Below are positions 20,980 to 30,970 of a stretch of 64,000 bases of DNA, piece by piece; position 1 is the stretch's first letter, and every line of letters starts with the position of its first letter. Position numbers and translations under genes: made by a program. The stretch is from Verrucomicrobiota bacterium (lineage in GTDB: Bacteria > Verrucomicrobiota > Verrucomicrobiia > CAIQCK01): NCBI GenBank assembly GCA_016235595.1, contig JACRJX010000029.1, forward strand, positions 248,001 through 312,000. Direction: 5' to 3'. The notes under the pieces are model-generated. The model saw only the letters and a list, made by a program, of their open reading frames with translations, was not told where the DNA came from and did not search any database.

Positions 20980-21740
20980 CCGCTTCCGCAAAACAGCGGC
21001 CCCTGATCGCGCTGACGCCGGATGTTCAAGAGAGAGGCGGCAGCGGGCTGAACAGCTACGTTCACAAGGAATACACAGACGCGGTGCTGGCAGTGGGCGG
21101 CCTGCCGATGGTGCTGCCGCTGACGGATGATGAGTTGGCGCTGGAGGCGTTGCTCGCGCGCGTCGACGGCCTGTTGTTAACCGGTGGAGGCGATGTGGAC
21201 CCGGCGTTCTTCGGCGGTGACGCGTCGAACCCAACGTTGAAGAGTGTCAGCCGGCTGCGCGACCAGATGGAGTTATTCCTGACGCGACGATTACTCGACG
21301 AAGGCCGGCGGCCAGTGCTCGGCATCTGCCGCGGCTGCCAGGTGATGAACGTCGCCGCTGGCGGCACGCTGGTGCTCGACGTGCCGTCGGAGATCGGCGC
21401 GGCTGTCAACCACAGCGACCCGCGCCAGTTCGAGCTGGTCCATGACGTGAACATCGAAGCTGGCACGCGACTGCACGCGCTGGTTGGCGCGACAACGATT
21501 CGCGTCAACAGCAGCCATCATCAAGCCGTGAAGGAGCTTGCACCTTGCTTGCGCGTGTCGGCTCGCTCGGCGCGCGACGGCGTGGTGGAGGCGGTGGAAC
21601 TCGACGGTCCGCAGTTTTTCCTCGCCGCGCAATGGCATCCGGAACGGCTCCACGCCCGGCACGAGCCGTCAGCCGCGCTCTTCCGCGCCTTCGTGGCTGC
21701 GGCAGCCGCAAAACCCCGTCGGACTCTGCGGAAGAAATGA
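20976..21740 (+). CDS. Gamma-glutamyl-gamma-aminobutyrate hydrolase (PuuD-like, class I GATase)
   Basis: DGLLLTGGGDVDPAFFG, PVLGICRGCQVMNVAAGGTL, VNSSHHQAVKEL, AAQWHPE. Confidence 0.93.
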   Translation: MTASAKQRPLIALTPDVQERGGSGLNSYVHKEYTDAVLAVGGLPMVLPLTDDELALEALLARVDGLLLTGGGDVDPAFFGGDASNPTLKSVSRLRDQMELFLTRRLLDEGRRPVLGICRGCQVMNVAAGGTLVLDVPSEIGAAVNHSDPRQFELVHDVNIEAGTRLHALVGATTIRVNSSHHQAVKELAPCLRVSARSARDGVVEAVELDGPQFFLAAQWHPERLHARHEPSAALFRAFVAAAAAKPRRTLRKK

Positions 21741-21782
21741 TGGTGGATCGGCTGGAGTAAGTCGCAACGGCCTACAGAGTGC

Positions 21783-21805
21783 AGCCTCCGACGCCGGGGG
21801 CTTTT
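21783..21805 (+). terminator. Intrinsic terminator after the PuuD-like gene
   Basis: AGCCTCC-GACGCC-GGGGGCT-TTT, 7-bp stem with one G.U, followed by TTT. Confidence 0.65.
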
Positions 21806-21845
21806 CGCAAAATGCGCGCTGGCCCTGTAGAACGAACGCGCACAT

Positions 21846-24212
21846 TCAATCGGCAACGGATTGCCGGTTCATCCCATTCAGCGTCGCGTGCGTTCCTGCT
21901 GCGGCTTTCTTGAAATCAATGAGTGTTGTCTTGCCGCCAAGAGTCATGCGCACGCCGATAGTGGTGGCGGTTTCCACTCGCTCGGCTTTCCAATCGGTAC
22001 GCTGGCCGGCACGATAAGGAACGATGACCGTGAGCATGCCGAGGGAGTCGAGCTTGTCTCGCGTGCCGGCTTCGACGTGCCATTGGTTTGGAAATGGCTT
22101 CTTCGGTTTCGGCTCGAAGCCGTCCCATTGGCGGAACGCGAGCGGTACGGGCGAGAGGTAGCGCACGGTGACGCCGGCTTTCGGCTGCTCGACGGAGAGC
22201 TGCGCGGCCTTCTCGTCCACGTCGAACGATTTCAACGCGTGGAGCATGAACTGGAAAGTGGCGGGCTGCGCGGCGACGAGGTCGTCATAAATGACAATGA
22301 AGGGCACGTCGCCTTTGACGAAGGCAACATGACGGTGGAACCGTTTCAACCGGCCGCCGTAGGCGTCAGTAGCGTCGCCAACAATATCGTCACGCGTCGG
22401 CGTGAGCCTGGCTTCGGCGATGCGGCCATGTGGCGCGGCGGTATGTTTGATCTGGCCCTCGCCGTTCACCAACACACCGTTGTGCGCGATGGTGTTGTGG
22501 ACCCAGTTGTAATGGAACTTGCTGCCGTGGAGGTCGCGATAGACGCACGTCATCAGCAGCGGCTCGCCGTAGGCGTTCAGTTGAAATGTGTTGTGTGGGT
22601 TATGACCGTGGCTCTGCGTGCCGAACGGCGACGACTTCATCAGGAAATGCACATCATCGCGAGCATCGAGCAACGTGGTGTGCAGGCTCGCGATACCGAT
22701 GCCATGAAAAATCTTCGACGACGGCAAGTCGGTCGGCGGCTTGGCGGTGGGCAGTGGCGGCAGGCTGGCTTTGTAGAGGAAGCCGAGCCATCCGCCTTCA
22801 CCTTTCATTCGCCACGTTTCGGTCCACCAACGCCAGTATGCCGCGTGGCCGCCGTCGGGTTGGCTGCCTTTCATGCGGATGTGATACTCCATGAAGCCGC
22901 CGATGCTGCTCGACGGCGGGCGGTAGGCGAGGTCGCCGAAACCAGAGTTGGGGGAACCGGGCGGTGTGATGTAGAGCGGGTAATCACCGACCTGTGCGAA
23001 GAACGGCTTCTTCAAACCGTCGATGCCGAGCGCCGACTGCGCGATCTGCAACCACCAGACCGCCTTGCTCATGTAGCCGCTCCAGTAACTAACGCCTTCG
23101 TGCCAGCCGCCATCGTCATCGGCCCAGATGGGGTAGCAGGAATAGAACTTGTTCACTGCGTAATCGAGCCACATCTCCGCTTCCGGCACGTCGCCGAGCA
23201 AGGCGATGGCCGTTTCGGCAAGCTTGTGCCAGATGCGGTTGCCGTGGCTGTTGAACGGCTTGTTCAGATGGCCCGTGCCGCGCGCAATTTCACCGCTCGC
23301 CCACGCGTCCTGCGCGCGCCGCGTCATGGCAGCTTGGAATTTCACGCGGTCCTCCGGCGTCAGCGTGTCCCAGGCCCAGTCGTAGGCGCGCGACGGACGG
23401 TAGAGCATGACCTTGCCCGCCTCGCAATTGAGTTTGAAGTTCGTCGGTCCATCGGGGTTCCACGACGCGAGATGCATGACCCACTTGCGCGCCGCCTCGC
23501 CGTATTTCTTGTCCTGCGTGATGAGATAGACAAACGCGATCGTTTCTGCCTCGCCGCAGGCTTTCGAAGCCTGCTCGCGGTTCGGCCACCAAAACTTCAC
23601 GGCTTGGTCGTTCTCCTTGTCGCGCGCAGAACCCATCTCCTTTGGCTCCGGCGTCGGCCCGGCCTTAATATAGCGGTCGGCATCAGCGACGAGCTTCGCA
23701 AAATCCTTCGCTTCCTTGCCTCGCGCCAGTTCCCGCAGACGCGGCAAATTCTCCGGTCGCATGAACAGACGCGGATGGCTTTGTGGCACGCGCTGCTTTT
23801 GCTCGGCACGCGTCGGCATCGGAAATGCCACGGCGTCGGACGGCACAACGACCGAGCGCGTTGCACTCCACGTGGAAACGTCGCCTTTCTTCGTCACGAA
23901 ACGATAGCGCCAGAAATAGGTTCCCGGCGCGAACGGCGCCTGATGCGTGTAAGTGTTCCATTGGAAGCCGCTGGTTGACTGCGCGTCGCTGAAGTCCTTC
24001 TTCTGCGCCCACTGGATGGTGTAGGTCTGCGCATCCGGCTCGTGCAGCCAGATGAACGACGGCGGGTTCAACCGCACCACCGCGCCATCGGCCGGCCGAT
24101 AGCCGATCTCATCCGGCTTTGGCGCGCGGTTCTTCACCTGTGGCGGCGCGGCGCCCATCGAGACAGCACAGGAGAGAAGGAGGATTCCGCGCAGCCACAG
24201 AGAGAAGTTCAT
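21846..24212 (-). CDS. Heparinase II/III-like (DUF4962-type) secreted polysaccharide lyase
   Basis: MNFSLWLRGILLLSCAVSMGA signal; IGYRPADGAVVRLNPPSFIWLHEPDAQTYTIQW; alpha-barrel and beta-sheet C-terminus (HGHNPHNTFQLNAYG). Confidence 0.8.
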   Translation of the reverse strand: MNFSLWLRGILLLSCAVSMGAAPPQVKNRAPKPDEIGYRPADGAVVRLNPPSFIWLHEPDAQTYTIQWAQKKDFSDAQSTSGFQWNTYTHQAPFAPGTYFWRYRFVTKKGDVSTWSATRSVVVPSDAVAFPMPTRAEQKQRVPQSHPRLFMRPENLPRLRELARGKEAKDFAKLVADADRYIKAGPTPEPKEMGSARDKENDQAVKFWWPNREQASKACGEAETIAFVYLITQDKKYGEAARKWVMHLASWNPDGPTNFKLNCEAGKVMLYRPSRAYDWAWDTLTPEDRVKFQAAMTRRAQDAWASGEIARGTGHLNKPFNSHGNRIWHKLAETAIALLGDVPEAEMWLDYAVNKFYSCYPIWADDDGGWHEGVSYWSGYMSKAVWWLQIAQSALGIDGLKKPFFAQVGDYPLYITPPGSPNSGFGDLAYRPPSSSIGGFMEYHIRMKGSQPDGGHAAYWRWWTETWRMKGEGGWLGFLYKASLPPLPTAKPPTDLPSSKIFHGIGIASLHTTLLDARDDVHFLMKSSPFGTQSHGHNPHNTFQLNAYGEPLLMTCVYRDLHGSKFHYNWVHNTIAHNGVLVNGEGQIKHTAAPHGRIAEARLTPTRDDIVGDATDAYGGRLKRFHRHVAFVKGDVPFIVIYDDLVAAQPATFQFMLHALKSFDVDEKAAQLSVEQPKAGVTVRYLSPVPLAFRQWDGFEPKPKKPFPNQWHVEAGTRDKLDSLGMLTVIVPYRAGQRTDWKAERVETATTIGVRMTLGGKTTLIDFKKAAAGTHATLNGMNRQSVAD

Positions 24213-24264
24213 GCACAGAGTTGGTCGCTGTTTTGCCGCGAAGGCAAGCCGTTTTGCGAAACCA

Positions 24265-26076
24265 TCACGCATAGACCAGCAGGTCAATCTGCTCCGGAAG
24301 CTGCCGCGCCACCTGGCGAATGATGTTGCCGCGCAGAACATCCAGCAGCACGCCACGCCGCTTGGTGCCAAGGATGAGGCGCTCAGCGCCAATGGTGGCG
24401 GCGATGTCCACGATCGTATCGGCCGGCGAATCGCTCACCGCGTAGCACGGCCGGAATGCCTGACTGCCCAGTTTGTTTCTTGCGTAGGTGAAAATCTGCG
24501 CCGCTTCGTCGTCGTCCTGCCATTTGCGGGCGAAATCAGCTTCAGCGAGAACCGGCTGTTCGCGAATGAAGGCGACGTAGAGCGGCCGCTGCGTTTCCTG
24601 GGCTTCCTTGATGGCGAATTCAAGGGTGCGGTTGATGCCGCGCACGGCGCAGAGAAGCGGGCTGCCGGAAACGACAACCGTTTCGACGCCGGAGGCAGGC
24701 GCTGGCGATGGCTTGATCGGCTCGGTCACCACGCTGGCTCTCTTCAGTCTGCGCTCGTGCACGAGGCCGCGCAGGATCAAGCCCACCGCCAGAACCGTGA
24801 CGGCAAAGACGCGCGCGTTGGGCTTGTCCACGAACAGCGAGATTTCGATCGCCAGCATGATGAGGAACGTGATGAACATCACACCGCGTTCCCACTTCGC
24901 GAGCGGGAGCTTCCGGTCAGTGGAACTGGCGGCAAGGTTGGTGGCAATCGCGCCCACGACGCCCACCGCATAGAGGTCCGCCAAGCCCGCCACGTCGCTG
25001 ACGAACAACACCAACGAGACCGGCACAACGGTGGCCATCACCATCGCGAGCGTCGGGACGCCGAAGCTGTTGAGTTTCTGAAAGACCGACGGCACCTCGC
25101 CATCGCGCGACATCAGGAACTGGATGGCGATCAGGTCCACGATGGCGGTGTTGACCGCCGACAGCAGCAAGAATCCGAACACAATCGAGACGGCCCATCC
25201 TGCAATATGACCGATGGTCGCACCGAGCGAGTTGCCCACAAAGACTTCGGCCATGTAGCGAAGCATGTAGTCGCGCACGCCGGGATGCCCGGGAGCGTTG
25301 ACCTCGCCGTTGCTGGCCAGGAGGCCAGGCAACGCGTTCATGGCCAGACCCAGAAGGGCGGTGAACACGCAGACCTCGACCATGACGATCAAGGTGGACG
25401 GCGTGGATGTTTTTGAAACCGACGGCCTCGCGTCCGTGCTTCCGGGGTTGAGTTTCATCACGCCGGTGGCATTGGCGATCGCCTCGACACCGGAGAGGGC
25501 GAGGACGATGCCGACGAAGCCGTTCCAGTTCGCCATGAAGCCCCCGTGCAGCGGTTGAAGATTGCGCACCGCCTCGCCCAGATGCGGCAGGCTGAACAGG
25601 CTGAGAATTACCACCACAATGACGGTTGGCAGCGAAATCAAGAACGCCAGCCCGCCGGTGTGTTTCGGGCCGAAGAAATTCAGTGCGCCGATGATTACGA
25701 TGGCAGCGGCGGCGAATTTTTCTGGATGCGGCACACCGAGATACTGGAACGCCGACAGCGCGCTGATGGCGGCGGTAACGATGTAGTCCGCGATCAGCAG
25801 GAACGCGCCGACGATCGAGATCATCTCAGAACGGTGCCGCACGCTGGCATAGACGCCACCGCCGTCGGGATAGTGCCTGCAAATGGCGATGTAGTTCAGC
25901 CCCACCAGCGCCGTGAGCAGGCACATCGGCGCGATGAGCCAGAACGAGCTGTAGCCGGCTACGGCAAACGCCAAGCCGACGACGTAGGCTTTGCTCGTGC
26001 CCCAGTCGCCGTAAAGGATCGCCGCCGCGCGCGGCACGTCCACATTGCGCGGGCGCTTCGTATTGGATGCAATCAT
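24265..26076 (-). CDS. APC-superfamily permease with C-terminal universal-stress-protein domain (KimA/YdaO-like)
   Basis: YPDGGGVYASVR, SGVEAIANATG, DLYAVGVVGAIATN; C-terminal USP-like VDIAATIGAERLILGTKRRG. Start MIASNTKRP at 26076. Confidence 0.85.
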   Translation of the reverse strand: MIASNTKRPRNVDVPRAAAILYGDWGTSKAYVVGLAFAVAGYSSFWLIAPMCLLTALVGLNYIAICRHYPDGGGVYASVRHRSEMISIVGAFLLIADYIVTAAISALSAFQYLGVPHPEKFAAAAIVIIGALNFFGPKHTGGLAFLISLPTVIVVVILSLFSLPHLGEAVRNLQPLHGGFMANWNGFVGIVLALSGVEAIANATGVMKLNPGSTDARPSVSKTSTPSTLIVMVEVCVFTALLGLAMNALPGLLASNGEVNAPGHPGVRDYMLRYMAEVFVGNSLGATIGHIAGWAVSIVFGFLLLSAVNTAIVDLIAIQFLMSRDGEVPSVFQKLNSFGVPTLAMVMATVVPVSLVLFVSDVAGLADLYAVGVVGAIATNLAASSTDRKLPLAKWERGVMFITFLIMLAIEISLFVDKPNARVFAVTVLAVGLILRGLVHERRLKRASVVTEPIKPSPAPASGVETVVVSGSPLLCAVRGINRTLEFAIKEAQETQRPLYVAFIREQPVLAEADFARKWQDDDEAAQIFTYARNKLGSQAFRPCYAVSDSPADTIVDIAATIGAERLILGTKRRGVLLDVLRGNIIRQVARQLPEQIDLLVYA

Positions 26077-26175
26077 GGCCCAACAACAGAGTCCGCCACC
26101 TGCGATGGCAGACGGGTTCCAGCAAGAGGAGAGGTGATGGACTCCGGGCGAGCCGGAATCGAGGGACATCCCTTG

Positions 26176-26321
26176 CCCTTAATGTTATCGCCGACGAGGT
26201 TAGCTGTCGGGCTGGAACCACTAAGTGTTCCCGATGCCGCAGGCATCGTAAGCCCCAATCCGTTTCCGGAAACTTCTGGTTTCCCCGCTGGTTCCGCTCA
26301 AGCGGAACCATTAGGCAGACA
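26176..26321 (-). ncRNA. c-di-AMP (ydaO/yuaA) riboswitch
   Basis: Minus strand GCCTAAT-[GGTTCCGC TTGA GCGGAACC]-AGCGGGGAAACC...TTGGGGCTTACGATGCC...GCCCGACAGCTAACCTCGTCGGCGATAA, matching the ydaO architecture GCCgAAU-P2-GGRGGAACC...UUGGGGU...CCCGACAGCUAACCUCG..GGCRAUAA. Confidence 0.9.
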
Positions 26322-26413
26322 AAGAACTGCCTGTAGCTTCGTCGGCCCCGCCGCCGATGTCAAATCACTTCCGGATGCTCTGCTGGATGCTCGGTTATCG
26401 GCGTCGATTCCAC

Positions 26414-28255
26414 CTACTCCAGCCCGGTCTCGATGAGATTGCGGGCGCTCTTGGCGAGGCGGTCGGCGGCGCGGCGGAGGCGTTTGGCTTTGGCGGACTG
26501 GTTGTCCTTGTCGAGTTGGTCGGCAAGCAGGCGGGCCACGTCGGTCCAGGCGTTCATGGCGAAGTAGTCGCCGTGCGGCTCACGCTGAAGCTCCTCGAAC
26601 TTTGAGCAGATGTGGCGCAGGACCTCGTGATGGCGGTTGTGCCTGCCGGCAAACTTCAGATAGCCCGAAGCAATGCCGCGGAACGCCACCAGTTCGCGGC
26701 CCTGCGTGGTGATGGCGTCTCGATAGACGCGCTCGGCATCGTCCAGATTGCCCTGTTTCTCCAACGCGGCTGCGCGTTGGGCGATGCTTTCCATCAGCAG
26801 GTCCGTGCGGTCGTCGGCGCGGGATTCGAGTTTGCGGTACTGGCGGCGCAGCGTCTTGGCCGTCTCGGTGCCAGCCGGGGCCGAGGCAGTCTCCCACCGG
26901 TCGGCGAGCGTGAGCACGTCGGGGTAGTTGCGGAACGCGCTGCGCATGGCCAGCAGCAGCCGGTCGCACTTCGCGCGCGGCACGGCGTTTTGTTTCAGTT
27001 GGTCGAAGAGCGCGGTCCACGCGGGCAGGTGACGGGAACAGGTGCTGGCGGCCAGTTCGAGTGCGTCGGCGGCCAGGACGGGTTGTTTCTGGGCGGCGAG
27101 AATTTCCGCCAGCCAGATCAACCGACTCGCGTGGCGATAGGCGGGTGAGCGATGCTGCGGGTCGGTCAACAGGTAGAGCGACTGTTCCTTGATGACCTCT
27201 TGCGTCTGGGGATCGTGGGTGTAGCCGGTGGCGTAGCGGTCCTCTGGGAAACGACCGGCAGTGAAGTCCCAGCGGCCCGGCGCCGCCTCGAAGCCGATCC
27301 ACGCATGACCGCCGCGCCGGCCTTCGCCGATGAGAGGCATGGCGGGAATGCCATTCGCCTTGGCAGTGATGGAGGCAAAGTAGGCGCGGTCGCCGCAGAT
27401 GCCGCCTTCTTTGCGGATTTCGGCCAGCGTGTACTCTTTGTAGACCGAATCGCTGCCGAGCAGGCGGTTCCGGTTCCAAGGCACCATTCCGTAGGCGTCG
27501 CCCCAGCGCGATTGCGCCAGCCGCATGTGCTCGCGCGCCCACGCCAGTTCGGAGGCAGGCACGGCGGCGTTGACCACCCAGATCAATTCCCATGGCGCCA
27601 TCTCGTCGAGGCGCGTGCGGAGCAGGCCGCGCTCGGCGGCGTTGCGAAAATCCAGATAACGCTCCCGCGCGTCGAGCGGCGTCGGCGGGTTGTTCTCGGA
27701 CAAGATGCCGGGTTGCGGCCGGAGCATGATCGGCTTGTCGAACACCAGCGCGCAGGCCAGCGCGAGGTTGCGGTATTTCTCGCGTCCCACGGGATCCGCG
27801 CCCCAGAGCCGCGCCCAGTGCTGCAACACCTTCTCGACGTCGTCGGCGCGTTTGACGGACTCGCGATAATCCTCCAGGGACGGCCGGTGCATCAGCAGCC
27901 ATTGCAGGAACGGGCGCAGCTCGGTGTCGGTGGAGAGATAATCGAGCGCGTTGGTCGTGACGCTGCGGAGGAACGCCGCCTGTGCGACGGCCAGTCCGAT
28001 GACCTCGTCGCCGACGGCGAGGTTGAAGCTCTGCGCGCCGCCGGGCGGAGGCAGTCCCTTGAGGAAATCGCACGCAGCGCGCTCCACGAATTGCTGGTGA
28101 CGATCCCACTCGTTCTTCTCGACGGCAGCCGTCGTGGAAGCGCGAAGCTCGCCGGCGGTGATGGGCCGCTTGTAGAGTTGCACGTCAGCGGCAGACACCG
28201 CGCCGACAAACATGGCAATGCTGACTACCGCCGGCAACAAAAGTTGTCCACGCAA
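26414..28255 (-). CDS. Secreted transglutaminase-like domain protein
   Basis: GGICGDRAYFASITAKANGIPA...GHAWIGFEAAPGRWDFTAGRF; likely TTG start at 28255 after AAAGGA (track ORF starts 28330). Confidence 0.65.
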   Translation of the reverse strand: MRGQLLLPAVVSIAMFVGAVSAADVQLYKRPITAGELRASTTAAVEKNEWDRHQQFVERAACDFLKGLPPPGGAQSFNLAVGDEVIGLAVAQAAFLRSVTTNALDYLSTDTELRPFLQWLLMHRPSLEDYRESVKRADDVEKVLQHWARLWGADPVGREKYRNLALACALVFDKPIMLRPQPGILSENNPPTPLDARERYLDFRNAAERGLLRTRLDEMAPWELIWVVNAAVPASELAWAREHMRLAQSRWGDAYGMVPWNRNRLLGSDSVYKEYTLAEIRKEGGICGDRAYFASITAKANGIPAMPLIGEGRRGGHAWIGFEAAPGRWDFTAGRFPEDRYATGYTHDPQTQEVIKEQSLYLLTDPQHRSPAYRHASRLIWLAEILAAQKQPVLAADALELAASTCSRHLPAWTALFDQLKQNAVPRAKCDRLLLAMRSAFRNYPDVLTLADRWETASAPAGTETAKTLRRQYRKLESRADDRTDLLMESIAQRAAALEKQGNLDDAERVYRDAITTQGRELVAFRGIASGYLKFAGRHNRHHEVLRHICSKFEELQREPHGDYFAMNAWTDVARLLADQLDKDNQSAKAKRLRRAADRLAKSARNLIETGLE

Positions 28256-28368
28256 GACGCAATCCTTTCTCGAAGGTGCGCGTAAATTATCAGCCGGCTG
28301 CTGCGGCAGCAAATCATACTTCAGTCGCAAGCTTGCCGCCGCCAGTGCCGCGCCGTAGAGTCCGCCCC

Positions 28369-29268
28369 ATGATTCTGCTGAGGCTTGCCGTCGTCGCGCT
28401 GGCGGCCACGTTCATTTCGCATCGGGCGGCCGGCCAGACGCCGGCGACCCGCGCCACCGTGCCCGCCTCGGCACTGGTGGAGAAGCCGTGGGAGAAGCTT
28501 TCGCACAAGAAGCTGATGGAGTTTGGCGAGAAGGCGCTCGGCGCCGAGCCGCAGGCGTGGAAACACGGCGAGACGGAGCATTTCGTGTTTCACTTCCAGG
28601 AACTGGCTGACGCACAGAAGGTCGGGGAACTGGCGGAAGCTTACTACCGGCAGGTCCAGATGGATCTCGGCGTCACGCAGGACCGGCTCACGCGCAAGAA
28701 CCACGTCTTCATCTTCAACAACGGCAACGAGTGGCAGAAGTTCGCCAAAGTCGTCCGCCTCGACGACTGGGTGATGGGTGTCGCACGCCGCACCGAGCTG
28801 TTTCTGTTCAGCCCCCAGGAGTCGCGCTTTGCCACCGGGGCGCTCGGCCACGAGATCACACATTGCATTTTCTACCGCTTCGTATCGAACCCGGTCCCGC
28901 TCTGGCTCAACGAGGGGTTTGCCGAGTTCGAGAGCGTCCACGCCTACGCGAAGTTCCGTGGCCTCGATGAGACGCGCTACGGCAGCCGCCGCCCTGTCCA
29001 TTACCCGCTCAAGCAGTTGCTCAGTGCCACGAAGTATCCGAAGGAGGACGTTTCGAAGTTCTATGCGGCGAGCGAGCGACTGGTGCGGTTTCTGCTGACG
29101 CAGCAGGACCGGCGGAAATTCCTGCCGTTCGTGCAGATGGTGGCCAGCGGCTCGAAATCCGAGGATGCGCTGCTGTTCATCTATCACGACTCATTCAAGT
29201 CATTCGCCGCGTTCGCCGCCGCTTTCGAGACGTTCAACAGACCGCCGCCCCCGCGGAACGAGCCGTGA
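28369..29268 (+). CDS. Secreted peptidase MA / DUF1570-like protein
   Basis: Signal peptide; ALGHEITHCIFYRF (HExxH) and LWLNEGFAEFES gluzincin-like motifs. Confidence 0.7.
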   Translation: MILLRLAVVALAATFISHRAAGQTPATRATVPASALVEKPWEKLSHKKLMEFGEKALGAEPQAWKHGETEHFVFHFQELADAQKVGELAEAYYRQVQMDLGVTQDRLTRKNHVFIFNNGNEWQKFAKVVRLDDWVMGVARRTELFLFSPQESRFATGALGHEITHCIFYRFVSNPVPLWLNEGFAEFESVHAYAKFRGLDETRYGSRRPVHYPLKQLLSATKYPKEDVSKFYAASERLVRFLLTQQDRRKFLPFVQMVASGSKSEDALLFIYHDSFKSFAAFAAAFETFNRPPPPRNEP

Positions 29269-29445
29269 ACCGCTACTGGAGAGGCTGGTTGCGATGCGAG
29301 AACCAAGTGATGAGACACCTGAAAAAGTTGGAGGGGAGCGGTTCATTGACAACCCCGGAGGCTGGTGTTAGGTTGCGTCAGAGTTGGAAGTTTGGCACGC
29401 GCGCGTGACACCGATGTAACAACGGAAAGAAAGTTGGTCCTAGGA

Positions 29446-29823
29446 ATGAAAGCCGCTAAAGCAGATCAGTCCGGAACCTTTGATCATATCACCCTGAATC
29501 TGGCCACAGGCCCCACAATAGTGCGGCCGAGTGGATTTCATCTTTCGCCTCGCGGCATGACATTCCACAGCGAGCGACGCCTCGCGCCATGGACCGAAGT
29601 GGAGGTGGAGGTCGAAGCGCCCGGCGACGGCTCGAAACACCGCATGATTCGTTGCGCGGGCATCGTGGTTCAATGCGAGACCTCCCCCCGCCACAACGGC
29701 TACGACATTACACTGCTCTTCCTGGAACTCAACAAGCGCGCCTTGGCTGATCTCAGCAAGATTTCCCGGCTTCACCCCCACTCCGCTGCGCATCGTAACG
29801 CTGTTGTCGGCTTCCGCGTTTGA
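29446..29823 (+). CDS. PilZ-like domain protein
   Basis: MKAAKADQSGTFDH...; RPSGFHLSPRGMTFHSERRLAPWTEVEVEVEAP...RCAGIVVQCE PilZ-like barrel; just upstream of the pilT-like gene. Confidence 0.5.
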   Translation: MKAAKADQSGTFDHITLNLATGPTIVRPSGFHLSPRGMTFHSERRLAPWTEVEVEVEAPGDGSKHRMIRCAGIVVQCETSPRHNGYDITLLFLELNKRALADLSKISRLHPHSAAHRNAVVGFRV

Positions 29824-29838
29824 CCGCGGCCCGCTCGC

Positions 29839-30936
29839 ATGGACCTCCTCCAGAGCCTCCTGCAAACTGCCGTCCAGCAGGGCGCCTCTGATATTCATCT
29901 GAAAGCCGGCGCTGTGCCGACACTGCGGATTGCCCGCCGGCTCTGTGCAGCGGATATGCCCGCGCTCACGGAAGAGCAAATGAGCGAATGGGTCCAATAT
30001 CTCCTGCCGGTGGCCTTGAATGACCGGTTCGCACAAGGACACGAAGCGGATTTCCCCTACACTGCCGAGGGCATCGGGCGATTTCGCACCAACATCTTCC
30101 GCCAGCGCGGCAAGCTCTGCATCGCCATGCGCTACGTCAAGGCCGCCATCCCCAGCTTCGACGAATTGCACCTGCCGGGGGACGCGCTGCGCAAGATCGC
30201 CTCGGCATCCGGTGGCATCGCGCTTGTGGCAGGCGCGGTCGGCAGCGGCAAGTCTACGACGCTTGCTGCGATCATCGAATTCATCAACCAGACCGCGCGC
30301 AAGCACATCATCACCCTCGAAGACCCGATCGAGTATCTGTTCGAGGACCGCCAGTCGCTCATCGAGCAACGCGAGATCGGCCTCGACACGGCCAGTTTCG
30401 ACACGGCGTTGCGACATATCATCCGGCAGGACCCGGACGTCATCGTGATTGGCGAAATGCGGGACGCCGCCAGCTTCATGGCCGGTCTTCACGCTGCCGA
30501 TACGGGCCATCTCGTGCTGACGACGCTTCATGCCAACAGCGCCGCGCAGGCCGTGAGTCGCATCCTGGACTTCTTCCCGTCAGACGAGCGCGAGCCGGTT
30601 CGCCGGCAACTCGGCGTCACACTTAACGCCATCTTTTGCCAGCGGCTGGTGCCCGCGCGCGCCGGCGGCGTCGTGCCGGCGGTGGAAATCCTGCGTAACA
30701 ACGCCACCGTGAGGAACCTTTTTGAAACCAACCAACTCGACAAGCTCCACGCCGCTGTTGAGAATGGCAGCGATGACGGCATGCAGACGTTCAACCAGTC
30801 GCTCTACCAACTGGTGAAGTCGGGCGCCATCACCGAGCAAGAAGCGCTCGCCAAATCCACCACGCCGCAGCAGCTCACGATGAACTTGCGTGGCATCTTC
30901 CTCGACGAATCGCGCCGGATCATGGCCAGCGGGTAG
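29839..30936 (+). CDS. pilT: PilT/PilU-type twitching motility ATPase
   Basis: GASDIHLKAGAVPTLRI, Walker A GAVGSGKSTT, ITLEDPIEYLF, IIRQDPDVIVIGEMRD, LTTLHANSA. Confidence 0.9.
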   Translation: MDLLQSLLQTAVQQGASDIHLKAGAVPTLRIARRLCAADMPALTEEQMSEWVQYLLPVALNDRFAQGHEADFPYTAEGIGRFRTNIFRQRGKLCIAMRYVKAAIPSFDELHLPGDALRKIASASGGIALVAGAVGSGKSTTLAAIIEFINQTARKHIITLEDPIEYLFEDRQSLIEQREIGLDTASFDTALRHIIRQDPDVIVIGEMRDAASFMAGLHAADTGHLVLTTLHANSAAQAVSRILDFFPSDEREPVRRQLGVTLNAIFCQRLVPARAGGVVPAVEILRNNATVRNLFETNQLDKLHAAVENGSDDGMQTFNQSLYQLVKSGAITEQEALAKSTTPQQLTMNLRGIFLDESRRIMASG

Positions 30937-30970
30937 GAGGAACGAAGAAGCAGGAGTCTCGTTCGGCTCC

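Noticed and set aside
19312-21234. 640-aa minus-strand ORF
   Set aside because: Antisense to the FAD oxidoreductase and PuuD-like genes, both strongly supported.
21861-23978. 705-aa plus-strand ORF
   Set aside because: Antisense shadow of the heparinase-like gene.
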